Assembly: GCF_004363555.1 (NCBI RefSeq)
Contig: NZ_SNZJ01000006.1
Location: 158,574 to 222,573 of the forward strand
From: Halomonas ventosae
GTDB lineage: Bacteria; Pseudomonadota; Gammaproteobacteria; Pseudomonadales; Halomonadaceae
Direction: 5' to 3'
DNA length: 64,000 nt
Position numbers and translations under genes: made by a program. Positions 1 to 8,603 of the stretch are shown one piece after another. A model generated the notes under the pieces. The model searched no databases, was not told the origin of the DNA, and saw only the letters and a list, made by a program, of their open reading frames with translations. Within the stretch, counting starts at the first letter, position 1; each line of letters opens with the position of its first letter.

Positions 1-3000
1 GGCGCCAGTCGTCGGGATGGAGGCGAACGCCGGTCTTGCGGCGCAGGAACTCGCCCAGTGCCTCGGTGAGCGGCACGTCGTCCGGCGTCATGGCCTCGAG
101 GGCGGCGTCGACCCAGTCGGGAATCGGCACCACCTGGCGGCGCACCGCCTTGGGCAGCGACTTCATCAGGGCGATGCACTTCTCGCGCAGCAGGCCGGGG
201 ACCAGCCACTCGAGCCGCGCCAGGGGGAGCTGGGGCAGCATGGCCGCCGGCACGGTCAGCGTCACCCCGTCGTCCGCGGCCCCGGGCTGGAAGTGGTAGG
301 AAAGCGGATAGCGCACGCCCCCGAGCACCAGCTCGTCGGGGTAGTCGGCCTCGGTGACCTCCCCGGCCTCCCGCGCCAGCAGGGCCGCACGGTCGAACTT
401 GAGGATGTCGGGATTGTCGCGCTCGGCCTTGCGGCGCCAGGCCTCGAAGCCCTTGCCGTTGATGATCTCCGCGGGGATCCGCTCGTCGTAGAAGGCGAAC
501 AGGGTCTCCTCGTCGACCAGGATATCGCGCCTGCGGGCCCGATCCTCCAGGTCCTCGACCTCCTCGACCAGCGACCGGTTGTGGGCGAAGAAGTCGCCCC
601 GGGTCTTGAACTCGCCCTCCACCAGCGCCCGGCGGATAAAGAGCTCCCGGGACTCCTGCGGGGCGATGGGGCCATAGTGGACCTTGCGTCCGGTGACGAT
701 CGGCAGGCCGAAGAGGGTGACCTGTTCGGTGGCGACCACCTGGGCGCGCTTCATCTCCCAGTGGGGCTCGGCATGGGAGCGCTTCACCAGGTGGCCGGCC
801 AGCGGCTCGATCCACTGCGGCTCGATCCTGGCCACGGTGCGGGCGAAGAGCCTGCTGGTCTCGACCAGCTCGAAGGCCATCACCCACTTGGGGGACTTCC
901 TGGCCAGCCCCGACCCGGGATGGATCAGGAACTTGCGGTTGCGTGCCCCCAGGTACTCGCGATTCTCCGTGAGCAGTCCCAGGTGCGAGAGCAGCCCGGT
1001 GAGCAGGGCCTTGTGCAGGGCCACGACACTTTCTCGACGGGCTTCTCGACGGGCCTCGCGGCGCGCCTTGTCGTCCATGTCCGGGGCCTCGGCGGGAGGC
1101 CGCGGGGCCGGCGGCGGCACCTCGATCTCCATGTCGCGCAGCAGCTGGCGAAGCTGGCGGAAGGTGTCATGCCACTCGCGCAGGCGCAGGTAGTTGAGGT
1201 AGTGCTCCTTGCACCAGCGCCGCAGCCGGTTGCCCGAGAGCTCCTCCCGGGCGGCCTCGAAGCCGTTCCAGAGGTTGAGCAGGGCCACGAAGTCGGAATC
1301 CGGATCCTGCCAGCGGCGGTGGGCCTGGTCGGCGGCCTGGCGCTTGTCGGCCGGCCTGTCGCGGGGGTCCTGCACCGCCAGGCCGGCGACCACGATCAGC
1401 ACCTCGCGCAGCCCGCCCTGCTCGGCGCCGGCCAGCACCATGCGCGCCAGGCGCGGGTCGATGGGCAACCTCGCCAGCTTGCGCCCCAGCGGAGTCAGGC
1501 GATTGCTGGCATCTACCGCGCCCAGCTCGAAGAGCAGCCGGAAGCCATCAGTGACGAAGCGCGAATCCGGCGGGTCGACGAAGGGGAAGGCCTCGATGTC
1601 ACCGAGCTTCAGCGACAGCATCGAGAGGATCACCGAAGCGAGGTTGGTACGGCGGATCTCGGGGTCGGTGAACTCGGGCCTGGCCAGGAAGTCCTCCTCG
1701 TCGTAGAGGCGGATGCAGACCCCCTCGGCGACACGCCCGCAGCGCCCCTTGCGCTGGTTGGCGCTGGCCTGGCTGACCGGCTCCACCGGCAGGCGCTGGA
1801 TCTTGGCCCTGTAGCTGTAGCGGCTGAGGCGCACCAGACCCGGGTCGATGACATAGCGGATGCCCGGCACGGTGAGCGAGGTCTCTGCCACGTTGGTAGA
1901 GAGCACGATGCGCCGCCCCGCATGGGGGGCGAAGACGCGATTCTGTTCGGCATTGGAGAGCCGCGCGTAGAGCGGCAGGATCTCGGTGCCCTTGAGATCG
2001 GCACGGCGCAGGGTGTCGGCCGTCTCGCGGATCTCGCGCTCGCCGGGCAGGAACACCAGGATGTCGCGGGGACCATGGAACCAGCCCTTCTCCCGCTCGA
2101 CCCGCTCGATCTCCTCGACGGCATGCAGGATGCCCTCCTGCAGGGTGCGATCCTCCTCGTCGTCGTCATCGCGCACCAGCGGCCGGTAGCGAACCTCCAC
2201 CGGATAGGTGCGCCCCGAGACCTCCACCACCGGCGCCGGCTGGACCTGCCCCTGCGCAGCCTGGCGACCGAAGTGCTCGGCGAAGCGGGTCACGTCGATG
2301 GTCGCCGAGGTGATGATCACCTTGAGGTCGGGACGCCGCGCGGTCAGGCGCTTGAGGTAGCCGAGCAGGAAGTCGATGTTGAGGCTGCGCTCGTGGGCCT
2401 CATCGATGATGATGGCCTCGTAGCGCATGAGGTCCGGGTCGTGGCGGGTCTCGGCGAGCAGGATGCCGTCGGTCATCAGCTTGACCAGGGTGTCGTCGCT
2501 GCTCTGGTCGGTGAAGCGCACCTGGTAGCCAACCTGCTCGCCCAGCGGCACCTGGAGCTCCTCGGCGAGGCGACTGGCCACCGAGCGAGCCGCCAGGCGA
2601 CGCGGCTGGGTGTGGCCGATCAGCCCGCGCCGCCCCAGGCCCAGCTCCAGGCAGAGCTTGGGCAGCTGGGTGGTCTTGCCCGAGCCAGTCTCGCCGGCCA
2701 CCACCACCACCTGGTGGTCACGCAGGGCCGAGAGGATGTCCTCCCGGCGTTCCGCTACCGGCAGCGACGCCGGGTACTCGAGGGTCACCGGGCGCGCCCG
2801 GCGACGCTCCACCTGCTGCCGCGAACGCTCGAGCGAACGACGGACCTCGGCGAGGCCGCGATCCACGGGCTTGCCCTCCCTGAGCCGCCGGCGCAGGCCG
2901 CGCAGGCGCTTGTCCAGGGTCGGGACGTCGCGGCGCAGGGCATCATCGAGCTCGCGGCTCAGGGCGTCCAGCTCGGCGGCCTCCCGGGTGTTCGTGGCGG

Positions 3001-3025
3001 TGTCCTGGCGGGTCTCGGTGGTCAC
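1..3025 (-). CDS. hrpA: ATP-dependent RNA helicase HrpA (3' end outside the window)
   Basis: DEAH-box RNA helicase of the HrpA family, known from E. coli for mRNA processing and resolving stalled ribosomes. The translation shows Walker A (GETGSGKT, residues about 111-118), DEAH (about 208-211, IIIDEAHERS), the SAT motif, and the helicase C-domain Q..GR.GR region, followed by the long HrpA-specific C-terminal part (DUF3418-type). About 1008 codons are present; HrpA proteins are usually near 1300 residues, so roughly the last 300 lie beyond base 1. The start is taken as the first in-frame GTG after an upstream terminator; there is no in-frame ATG before the helicase core and the ribosome binding site is weak, so the start is the least certain point. 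Confidence 0.93.
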   Translation of the reverse strand, partial: MTTETRQDTATNTREAAELDALSRELDDALRRDVPTLDKRLRGLRRRLREGKPVDRGLAEVRRSLERSRQQVERRRARPVTLEYPASLPVAERREDILSALRDHQVVVVAGETGSGKTTQLPKLCLELGLGRRGLIGHTQPRRLAARSVASRLAEELQVPLGEQVGYQVRFTDQSSDDTLVKLMTDGILLAETRHDPDLMRYEAIIIDEAHERSLNIDFLLGYLKRLTARRPDLKVIITSATIDVTRFAEHFGRQAAQGQVQPAPVVEVSGRTYPVEVRYRPLVRDDDDEEDRTLQEGILHAVEEIERVEREKGWFHGPRDILVFLPGEREIRETADTLRRADLKGTEILPLYARLSNAEQNRVFAPHAGRRIVLSTNVAETSLTVPGIRYVIDPGLVRLSRYSYRAKIQRLPVEPVSQASANQRKGRCGRVAEGVCIRLYDEEDFLARPEFTDPEIRRTNLASVILSMLSLKLGDIEAFPFVDPPDSRFVTDGFRLLFELGAVDASNRLTPLGRKLARLPIDPRLARMVLAGAEQGGLREVLIVVAGLAVQDPRDRPADKRQAADQAHRRWQDPDSDFVALLNLWNGFEAAREELSGNRLRRWCKEHYLNYLRLREWHDTFRQLRQLLRDMEIEVPPPAPRPPAEAPDMDDKARREARREARRESVVALHKALLTGLLSHLGLLTENREYLGARNRKFLIHPGSGLARKSPKWVMAFELVETSRLFARTVARIEPQWIEPLAGHLVKRSHAEPHWEMKRAQVVATEQVTLFGLPIVTGRKVHYGPIAPQESRELFIRRALVEGEFKTRGDFFAHNRSLVEEVEDLEDRARRRDILVDEETLFAFYDERIPAEIINGKGFEAWRRKAERDNPDILKFDRAALLAREAGEVTEADYPDELVLGGVRYPLSYHFQPGAADDGVTLTVPAAMLPQLPLARLEWLVPGLLREKCIALMKSLPKAVRRQVVPIPDWVDAALEAMTPDDVPLTEALGEFLRRKTGVRLHPDDWR

Positions 3026-3058
3026 GGTCTCGACGGTCGTCTCCGGGTCTCGGTCATC

Positions 3059-3092
3059 AAAAAACGGCCCGCCCGGGACGTCCGGAGCGGGC
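3059..3092 (-). terminator. Intrinsic terminator between fadD and hrpA
   Basis: On the minus strand a GC-rich hairpin (outer stem GCCCGC/GCGGGC with further pairing inside, bases 3092-3067) is followed after CG by six T residues. It lies downstream of fadD and only 34 nt before the chosen hrpA start. It can be the fadD terminator or an hrpA leader attenuator: a -10-like TACAAT sits at 3103-3098, just upstream of the hairpin. Confidence 0.7.
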
Positions 3093-3227
3093 AGTGCATT
3101 GTAACGCCGAGGCCACGGCGGCGCCTAATCGGCACCATCAAGCGTGGCTATCGGACGGCAAGAAGCAGGCTATCGCCTTGCCGCTGATGGCCGTGGCAGC
3201 GTGCTGGCCAGCTCAAGTTGCAGGGTC

Positions 3228-3509
3228 ATCCATCGCCCTTCTCGCGCTCCTCGTCGCATAACTGGCGACGCAGGACTTTCCTGAACGCGACAGGGTCCTG
3301 GGCAGCTCGGGCTGCCGGCTCACCCTTCCGACTTATCGCGTTCTTCGTCGCGCAACTGGCGACGCAGGACTTTCCTGAACATGACAGCGTCTTGGGCAAC
3401 TCAGGCTACCGGATCACCCCTCCGCCTTATCGCGTTCCTCATCCCGCAGCTGGCGACGCAGGACCTTTCCCACGTTCGTCTTGGGCAACTCGTCGCGGAA
3501 CTCCACGTA
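3228..3509. repeat. Three tandem copies (period 94 bp) of the fadD 3' end
   Basis: The block containing GGCGACGCAGGAC recurs at exactly 94-bp spacing (motif starts 3265, 3359 and 3453). The copy nearest fadD is the true end of the gene. The other two are diverged duplicates of its last codons: read on the minus strand they still spell KVLRRQL and DEERDK/DEEREK, but with stops and frameshifts. The copies start near 3228, 3322 and 3416. They fill most of the 321-bp stretch between the terminator and fadD; the rest (3093-3227) shows no gene. Confidence 0.85.
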
Positions 3510-5090
3510 CCTCGGCACCTTGTAGCCGGAGAGGTCCTTCTTGCACCAGGCCCGCAGGGTCTCGGCATCCAGGGTCTCGTCCCGGGCGACGACGAACAGC
3601 TTGATCGCCTCACCGCTGGTCTCGTCTGGCACCCCCACGGCCGCGGACTCGATCACCCCCGGGTGGGCGGCCACCACGTCCTCGATCTCGTTGGGATACA
3701 CGTTGAAGCCGGAGACCAGGATCATGTCCTTCTTGCGGTCGACGATGCGGATGTAGCCATCCGCCTGGAGCACGGCAATATCGCCGGTATGAAACCAGCC
3801 CTGATCGTCGATCACCCTCGCAGTCTCCTCGTCCCGGCTCCAGTAGCCCTTCATCACCTGGGGCCCCCTGACACAGAGCTCGCCTGCGGCGTCGAGGGGC
3901 GCATCGCGGCCATCGGCATCGACCACCTTCACCTCGGTCCCCGCCACCGGCTTGCCGATGGTGCCGAGCTGGATGGCATCCACGGGGTTGAAGCTGACGA
4001 TGGGCGAGGTCTCGGTCAGGCCATAGCCCTCGGCCACCGGGCAGCCAGTGACCTCCTCCCAGCGCTGCGCGGCCGCCCGGGTCAGGGCCATCCCGCCGGA
4101 GATGGTCAGGTGCAGCCGGGAGAAGTCGAGACGGCGGAAGTCCTCGCGGTTGCACAGGGCATTGAAGAGGGTGTTGAGCCCGATGAAGCCGGTGAAGGAG
4201 ATGCCCTTGAGGGTCTTGACGAAGGTGTCCAGGTCACGGGGATTGGTGATCAGCACAGAGTGGTTGCCGGTCTCCATCATGAACAGGCAGTTCACCGTGA
4301 AGGTGTAGATATGGTAGACGGGCAGCGGCGCGATGATGGTCTCGGCGCCGTCGGTCAGCGCCGGGCCGATGGCCTGGCGGGCCTGGAGCATGTTCGCCAC
4401 CAGGTTGCGATGGGTGAGCATGGCGCCCTTGGCAAGCCCCGTGGTACCGCCGGTGTACTGCAGCGCGGCGATGTCGTCGGCGCCGCGCGACACCTCCTGA
4501 TGGCGACGACCGGCACCTGCCCGTAGCGCCTGGCGCAGGGGCGTGGCACCGGGCAGCGAGTAGGCCGGCACCATCTTCTTGACGTGCTTGACCACGGCAT
4601 TGATCAGCTGGCGCTTGGGGAAGCCATGCAGATCCCCGAGCTGCGTCACCACCACATGCTGGATATCGGTGCGCTCGAGGACCCGTTCGAGCTTGTCGGC
4701 CATGTTGGCCAGGATGACGATGGCCCGGACCCCGGAATCCTTGAACTGGTGGGCCATCTCCCGCTCGGTATAGAGCGGGTTGGTATTGACCACCACCAGC
4801 CCCGCCCGCAGGGCACCGAAGACCGCCACCGGAAACTGCAGCACGTTGGGCAGCTGGATGGCGATGCGATCCCCCGGCTGAAGCGTGGTCTCCTGCTGCA
4901 GCCAGGCGGCGAAATCGCCGGAGAGGCGGTCGAGTTCGGCATAGGTCAGCACTCGTCCCATGCAGCTGAACGCCGGCTTGTCGGCGAAGCGCGCCACGGA
5001 GGAGTGGAAGACATCCATCACCGAGGCGTAGGCGTCGAGTCCCTCCAGGGGCTGTCCGGTCAGGATGGCGGGCTTGTCGTTCTCGCTCAT
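3414..5090 (-). CDS. fadD: Long-chain fatty acid-CoA ligase
   Basis: AMP-forming acyl-CoA synthetase that activates fatty acids with ATP and CoA for beta-oxidation, acting at the inner face of the cytoplasmic membrane. The 558-residue protein has the AMP-binding loop YTGGTTGLAKG (about residue 210), GYGLTETSP, GWFHTGDI, the hinge DRKKDMILVSGFN and the C-terminal catalytic lysine region (NVGKVLRRQLR). The start at MSENDKPA is preceded by GGAGA with an 8-nt gap; an upstream in-frame ATG (5120) lacks such a site. Size and motif order fit FadD; a medium-chain specificity cannot be excluded. The 3' end has been duplicated downstream. Confidence 0.93.
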   Translation of the reverse strand: MSENDKPAILTGQPLEGLDAYASVMDVFHSSVARFADKPAFSCMGRVLTYAELDRLSGDFAAWLQQETTLQPGDRIAIQLPNVLQFPVAVFGALRAGLVVVNTNPLYTEREMAHQFKDSGVRAIVILANMADKLERVLERTDIQHVVVTQLGDLHGFPKRQLINAVVKHVKKMVPAYSLPGATPLRQALRAGAGRRHQEVSRGADDIAALQYTGGTTGLAKGAMLTHRNLVANMLQARQAIGPALTDGAETIIAPLPVYHIYTFTVNCLFMMETGNHSVLITNPRDLDTFVKTLKGISFTGFIGLNTLFNALCNREDFRRLDFSRLHLTISGGMALTRAAAQRWEEVTGCPVAEGYGLTETSPIVSFNPVDAIQLGTIGKPVAGTEVKVVDADGRDAPLDAAGELCVRGPQVMKGYWSRDEETARVIDDQGWFHTGDIAVLQADGYIRIVDRKKDMILVSGFNVYPNEIEDVVAAHPGVIESAAVGVPDETSGEAIKLFVVARDETLDAETLRAWCKKDLSGYKVPRYVEFRDELPKTNVGKVLRRQLRDEERDKAEG

Positions 5091-5148
5091 GGGCAGTCTC
5101 CATGCTGCGGCTGAAGTCATCAGCCGGCTTGTTGTTCTGTGCGCCTAC

Positions 5149-5176
5149 CTTATACCAGCGGTTTCGCGGCTGTAAA
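5149..5176 (-). promoter_or_regulatory. Candidate sigma-70 promoter of fadD
   Basis: Minus strand: TTTACA (5176-5171), 16-bp spacer, TATAAG (5154-5149). The predicted transcription start is near 5142, about 50 nt before the fadD start codon. Confidence 0.5.
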
Positions 5177-5186
5177 ACACACGATT

Positions 5187-5200
5187 GAAACTTACGTTTT
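5187..5200. promoter_or_regulatory. PsrA-like operator upstream of fadD
   Basis: The sequence GAAAC-TTAC-GTTTT is a near-palindrome fitting the PsrA type (GAAAC, 2-4 nt, GTTTC). PsrA is a TetR-type fatty-acid sensor that controls beta-oxidation genes in pseudomonads and relatives. The site lies just upstream of the fadD -35 box and overlaps the yafJ stop codon. Assignment rests on motif and position only. Confidence 0.4.
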
Positions 5201-5980
5201 AAACCGTGCCTGGATCACGCCACCCTGCCAGACCAGCAGCTCGCCGGGCACCATGCGCACCCACTCCTCGTTGTCGGTGAGCGGCTCGGTGGCAATCACC
5301 GAGACCACGTCGTCGGGCGTGGTGTGCTCGGCGAAGTTGACCGTCAGCTCGGCATCCGAGAGGCTTGCCCGGCCGAAGGGCGCCCGCCGCGTGATATGGG
5401 CCAGCTTGGTGGAGCAGAAGGTGTAGAGGTAGTCGCCGTCGGCCAGCAGCAGGTTGAAGACCCCCAGGCCCCTCAGCCGCTCACAGAGCCCATGGAGGGT
5501 CCCCCAGAGGGCGTGGCGCTGGGCGTCATTCGCCGGCGGGTCGGGAAAGGCGCCGCGAAGCTCGCCGAGCAGCCAGCAGAAGGCATGCTCGCTGTCGGTG
5601 CTGCCCACCGGGCGGTAGAAGGAGTGCGACAGGGCCTGCCAGTCGGCGAGCTGGCCATTGTGGGCGTAGCACCAGGGGCGCCCCCACATCTCGCGGACGA
5701 AGGGGTGAGTGTTGGCCAGCCGCACCTGGCCGACGTTGGCCTGCCGGATGTGGCTGATGACGATGTGCGACTTGATGGGGTAGTCGCAGATCAGCCGGGC
5801 GATGGGGGAGTGCACCGAGGGATGCGGATCCCGGAAGTCCCGGTAGCCGCCCTCCTCATAGAAGGCGATGCCCCAGCCGTCACGGTGTGGCCCGGTCCCC
5901 CCGCCACGGTGCAGGAAGCCGGTGAAGCTGAAGCAGATGTCGGTGGGCACGTTGGCGCTCATGCCAAGCAGCTCACACAT
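5192..5980 (-). CDS. Class II glutamine amidotransferase, YafJ family
   Basis: Ntn-type glutaminase of the YafJ/type 2 amidotransferase family, 262 residues. It begins MCELLGMS: Met removal would expose the nucleophilic Cys. Downstream are the conserved RGGGTGPHRDGWGIAFY segment and the HIRQANVG and N-H-P-F (NTHPFVREM) motifs of the glutaminase fold. No partner synthetase domain is fused, and the physiological acceptor is unknown for the family. The start codon lies in a 24-bp repeat that also holds its GGGAGG ribosome binding site. In the uninterrupted arrangement this gene would follow the VWA gene at 8857-10713 with overlapping stop/start. Confidence 0.85.
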   Translation of the reverse strand: MCELLGMSANVPTDICFSFTGFLHRGGGTGPHRDGWGIAFYEEGGYRDFRDPHPSVHSPIARLICDYPIKSHIVISHIRQANVGQVRLANTHPFVREMWGRPWCYAHNGQLADWQALSHSFYRPVGSTDSEHAFCWLLGELRGAFPDPPANDAQRHALWGTLHGLCERLRGLGVFNLLLADGDYLYTFCSTKLAHITRRAPFGRASLSDAELTVNFAEHTTPDDVVSVIATEPLTDNEEWVRMVPGELLVWQGGVIQARFKT

Positions 5981-5994
5981 GGGGTTCCTCCCGG
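5971..5994. repeat. Left copy of 24-bp direct repeat bounding an island
   Basis: Identical to 8855-8878 over 24 bp (starts GCTCACACATGG, ends CCTCCCGG). It contains the yafJ start codon and Shine-Dalgarno sequence. With the right copy it brackets 2,860 bp of foreign-looking sequence and is probably an attachment-site core or a target duplication. Confidence 0.85.
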
Positions 5995-6180
5995 TGTGAT
6001 TGACGTTGAGAATCAGTATGCTAGAAGGCAGCCAGTCTCACAAATTGGCGAGTGTCTCAAAGACTCAACGCCGGCCGTTGAGAGATCCAGTGCATGCTAA
6101 CCCCCGCTTGACCATCTGCAGTGTTGCATACTCAGCAATTTGCGTACTTTTGGAGCTAGTGGCGATGGAGTGGAGTGAAT

Positions 6181-6729
6181 ATGGATAACGTCGCGATTGC
6201 CGTTTTGAGCATACTGATAGGCGGCTATATTGCCTCCCTCCGCTTTCGGTATGAGCGCGCCTGGCAGATCAAACACGAGTTTTATAGCGACCTGCTAAAA
6301 GCGCTAGACGAAATACGGCTGTATGCCAATGATGGGGCAACCATGAACATCCCGGCAGGGGGTGCTTTAACGGACCTAACCGAAACTGAAATCCATGGAC
6401 TGATAGGACGCAACGTAGCTTGGCTAGGTAGATCCATATCTACCTCATCAATATTTATAAGCCCCCAGGCCGTTGATGCTATCAGGAACTATGTTTCAGC
6501 AGCGAAGGGGCATCACTTCAACCTGGCCAACGCCTTCCCCAGCGAATACGAAGACCAAGAAGAGGCGTTCGATCATGCTGCATTCTGCAAACATGCTGAA
6601 TTGGCGGAAGAAGCCGCAGATGAGATAGCTGCGTTGGCCCGAAACGACTTGCACGGCCGGCCTTGGCTGAGGGGTTTGGGCCGCTTGCGAAACAATGACC
6701 ACAGTCAGGATACCGCAGCCCAAAAGTAG
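6181..6729 (+). CDS. Hypothetical membrane-anchored protein
   Basis: 182 residues, no family recognised. One hydrophobic segment at the N-terminus (VAIAVLSILIGGYIASLRF) is followed by a soluble, helical, Glu/Ala-rich domain, giving a single-pass protein with its bulk in the cytoplasm. ATG at 6181 has GGAG five bases upstream; a GTG at 6175 is the alternative start. A strong intrinsic terminator follows ten bases after the stop, which argues that this is a real transcription unit. It lies in the AT-richer island and was probably acquired horizontally. Confidence 0.6.
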   Translation: MDNVAIAVLSILIGGYIASLRFRYERAWQIKHEFYSDLLKALDEIRLYANDGATMNIPAGGALTDLTETEIHGLIGRNVAWLGRSISTSSIFISPQAVDAIRNYVSAAKGHHFNLANAFPSEYEDQEEAFDHAAFCKHAELAEEAADEIAALARNDLHGRPWLRGLGRLRNNDHSQDTAAQK

Positions 6730-6739
6730 CTCAATGTTA

Positions 6740-6766
6740 GAGCCGCACCAACGCGGCTCCCCTTTT
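6740..6766 (+). terminator. Intrinsic terminator of the island membrane-protein gene
   Basis: GAGCCGC, 6-nt loop, GCGGCTC (perfect 7-bp stem), then CCC and TTTT. It is placed ten bases after the stop of the 6181-6729 gene. Confidence 0.75.
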
Positions 6767-6897
6767 GTATCAATGCCCTTCCAGATTCGCTCAACACTGC
6801 CAGTGTTACCTTCGCCCTGCCCTAACATCATACCATCATTGAAGAATCGTCCAGATGGGGTGTCGATATACACAGCACATGCGACGACAGTGTTTAG

Positions 6898-7218
6898 CGG
6901 TGCGCCGAAGAGGTTTTTACGGGAACCCCTAGTTCAAAGATCACCGAGTTGAGCGCGCAACTTATTGGTCGCGGGCAGTGCTACGTCAACACCCAGGGTC
7001 TGACCCAGACATGGGATGGTCGATGGGCCTACACCATGCGCCGTGCACTGGCCGAGAACGACCTGGAGGCCAGCTTCACCCAGCACGACCTGCGCGCTAA
7101 GGTGGGCAACGACGCCGAGAACGACGCCCGCGCCCAGGAGTTGCTCAGTCACAGCGGTGTGGCCGTCACGCGCCAACACTACCGTCGAAAAAACAAAGCC
7201 ATCCGGCCGGTAAAGTAA
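6898..7218 (+). pseudogene. C-terminal fragment of a tyrosine-recombinase integrase
   Basis: The open frame ends with the catalytic part of a phage-type integrase: TQHDLRAK (box II Arg in HDLR), ELLSHSG (His) and RQHYRRK (the nucleophilic Tyr). The core-binding domain and the first catalytic arginine are missing; the frame is closed by a TAG at 6895-6897 and no upstream part was found within the island. A TTG at 6949 could start an 89-residue remnant, but this fragment cannot be an active recombinase. It is probably what is left of the enzyme that inserted the island. Confidence 0.8.
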
Positions 7219-7296
7219 AAAAGGGAAATGTGGGGCGGTTTGCAAATGGCAAAACGGGATACATATCAACCATAAAATCCCTTAGAGCTAAGGATA

Positions 7297-7656
7297 TTAT
7301 GTCTTAGATATGGCTTCGATAATCTCACTGCATGTACGAAGGCATTTGCGGGCATCTCGAGGAGTCATGTCATTATGCCAGCGATAATCCGCTTGGTGAC
7401 GAAGCTCCTTCATCTGCTGAAGCTGTTTACCTTGCTTTCCCCATTCTTGTTGCCGGCAAAGAGCATCAACAATCTTCTCGTGCGATGCTCCCACTCCAGA
7501 GTAACCGTTATCGTTGCAGAACGCTCTGGCAGTAAGATACGCAGCGTAGTAAGCGCGGTTTACGACACTGCGTATCTGGTGCTGTGCAAGCTCAGGAGCA
7601 GCCGTCAAGTCCATCTCCTGAATATGTAAGGCAATATCGACCAACCGCCGGGGCAT
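7297..7656 (-). CDS. HEPN-domain protein (UPF0332-like)
   Basis: 119 residues. The helical pattern VNRAYYAAYLTARAF, then ASHEKIVDAL and KELRHQADY matches HEPN proteins of the UPF0332 kind, in which the last motif is usually LRxxADY. HEPN proteins are often RNases or nucleotide-binding partners in toxin-antitoxin and defence modules; whether this one is catalytic is not clear because the canonical Rx4-6H is not obvious. ATG at 7656 is preceded by GGGAGG seven bases upstream and overlaps the stop of the preceding gene as TGATG, so the two are translationally coupled. Confidence 0.7.
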   Translation of the reverse strand: MPRRLVDIALHIQEMDLTAAPELAQHQIRSVVNRAYYAAYLTARAFCNDNGYSGVGASHEKIVDALCRQQEWGKQGKQLQQMKELRHQADYRWHNDMTPRDARKCLRTCSEIIEAISKT

Positions 7657-8462
7657 CAGCAAGCCTCCCGGATTGACTGGCGTTTGGGTATGTCCCTTGC
7701 GACGAATGTCACAACCCGCGATAGTTCAGGGCTCACTCGCTCTGGATCCGCAGACCAATCGAGCAGAGTATCGTCAAGATGGTCCAGAAGCTCTTCTTCC
7801 AAACCATCGAAAGACACCTCTGCTACTATACCTTCGTAGCCATCTTCGTGATTAACCGGCTCGAAATTAAGCAACACCTTTACATTAAGTTTTCCTGAAA
7901 CATACGGGCGAATAATCGAATGTAAGCCAACTATAGCCTCGCGATATTCGCTTATTGGTACGCCTGAACGCTCCAACACGCTAAAGGCATATTCGAATTG
8001 AAAATGCTCAACCGTATCGAGATCTACCTGTAGGACTTTCATCCTATTATAGATCTCTTGGCATAAGTGCATATCACCGGAATACCAAGCATTCAGCAGA
8101 AGGTGCTCAAGTAAATCAGGACTCTCGCTATCAAGTTCGAAGGCATGGCGTGTCATAGCACTGGCCAGCTCAGGATTGAACGCAAAAAGAACGAGATTGC
8201 CAATGTTAGCAAACAAACCGGCCCGGGCCGGCATGGAGAAAACCTGCTCAGCAGCTGTATCCAGCTTGAGGAAGTCGCGTTCGATCTCACCGACCAGCAC
8301 ATCACGCAGTGCGGTCACCATGGCATTGTTGCCTGCGCTCGAAATCTCATGGGCCAAGCGCTTGACATCGAAATCGGTCAGCTCGCCACGACGATCCTCC
8401 AGACGCAGAGAGAACTGCAGCGCCTGGCCGATGACGTCTTCTATGGGTTTCGGCTGGACCAT
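7656..8462 (-). CDS. Unknown protein coupled to the HEPN gene
   Basis: 268 residues, not recognised. The first part is helical and repeat-like (TPR-type spacing is possible but unproven); the C-terminal third, from about residue 190, is predicted strand-rich and acidic (GLEEELLDHLDDTLLDW). Its TGA overlaps the ATG of the HEPN protein by one base. Gene order suggests the pair acts together, the larger protein perhaps as sensor, antitoxin or scaffold. A modest AGGTG ribosome binding site precedes the ATG. Codon use and base composition match the island rather than the chromosome around it. Confidence 0.6.
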   Translation of the reverse strand: MVQPKPIEDVIGQALQFSLRLEDRRGELTDFDVKRLAHEISSAGNNAMVTALRDVLVGEIERDFLKLDTAAEQVFSMPARAGLFANIGNLVLFAFNPELASAMTRHAFELDSESPDLLEHLLLNAWYSGDMHLCQEIYNRMKVLQVDLDTVEHFQFEYAFSVLERSGVPISEYREAIVGLHSIIRPYVSGKLNVKVLLNFEPVNHEDGYEGIVAEVSFDGLEEELLDHLDDTLLDWSADPERVSPELSRVVTFVARDIPKRQSIREAC

Positions 8463-8603
8463 GGTGCACCTGAGTCAGTCGGAGGAAATTGATGTGAAGT
8501 TTAGCTACTTGATGTACAAGTGTATAGGTCGCCCCGCTCCACAACCTGTTGAAATACAAGCGATAATGCTAGTAAAAAGCTGGCTAAAAAGGGTATTTTG
8601 GAC

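Noticed and set aside
17..3187. Long plus-strand open frame of 1056 codons
   Set aside because: Antisense to hrpA; its translation is a His/Leu/Gly-rich string with no domain, while the minus strand shows complete helicase motifs.
6496..6873. Minus-strand frame of 125 codons in the island, whose first 45 codons look protein-like
   Set aside because: It overlaps the island membrane-protein gene and its terminator in antisense; no ribosome binding site or family could be seen. Kept in mind but not called.
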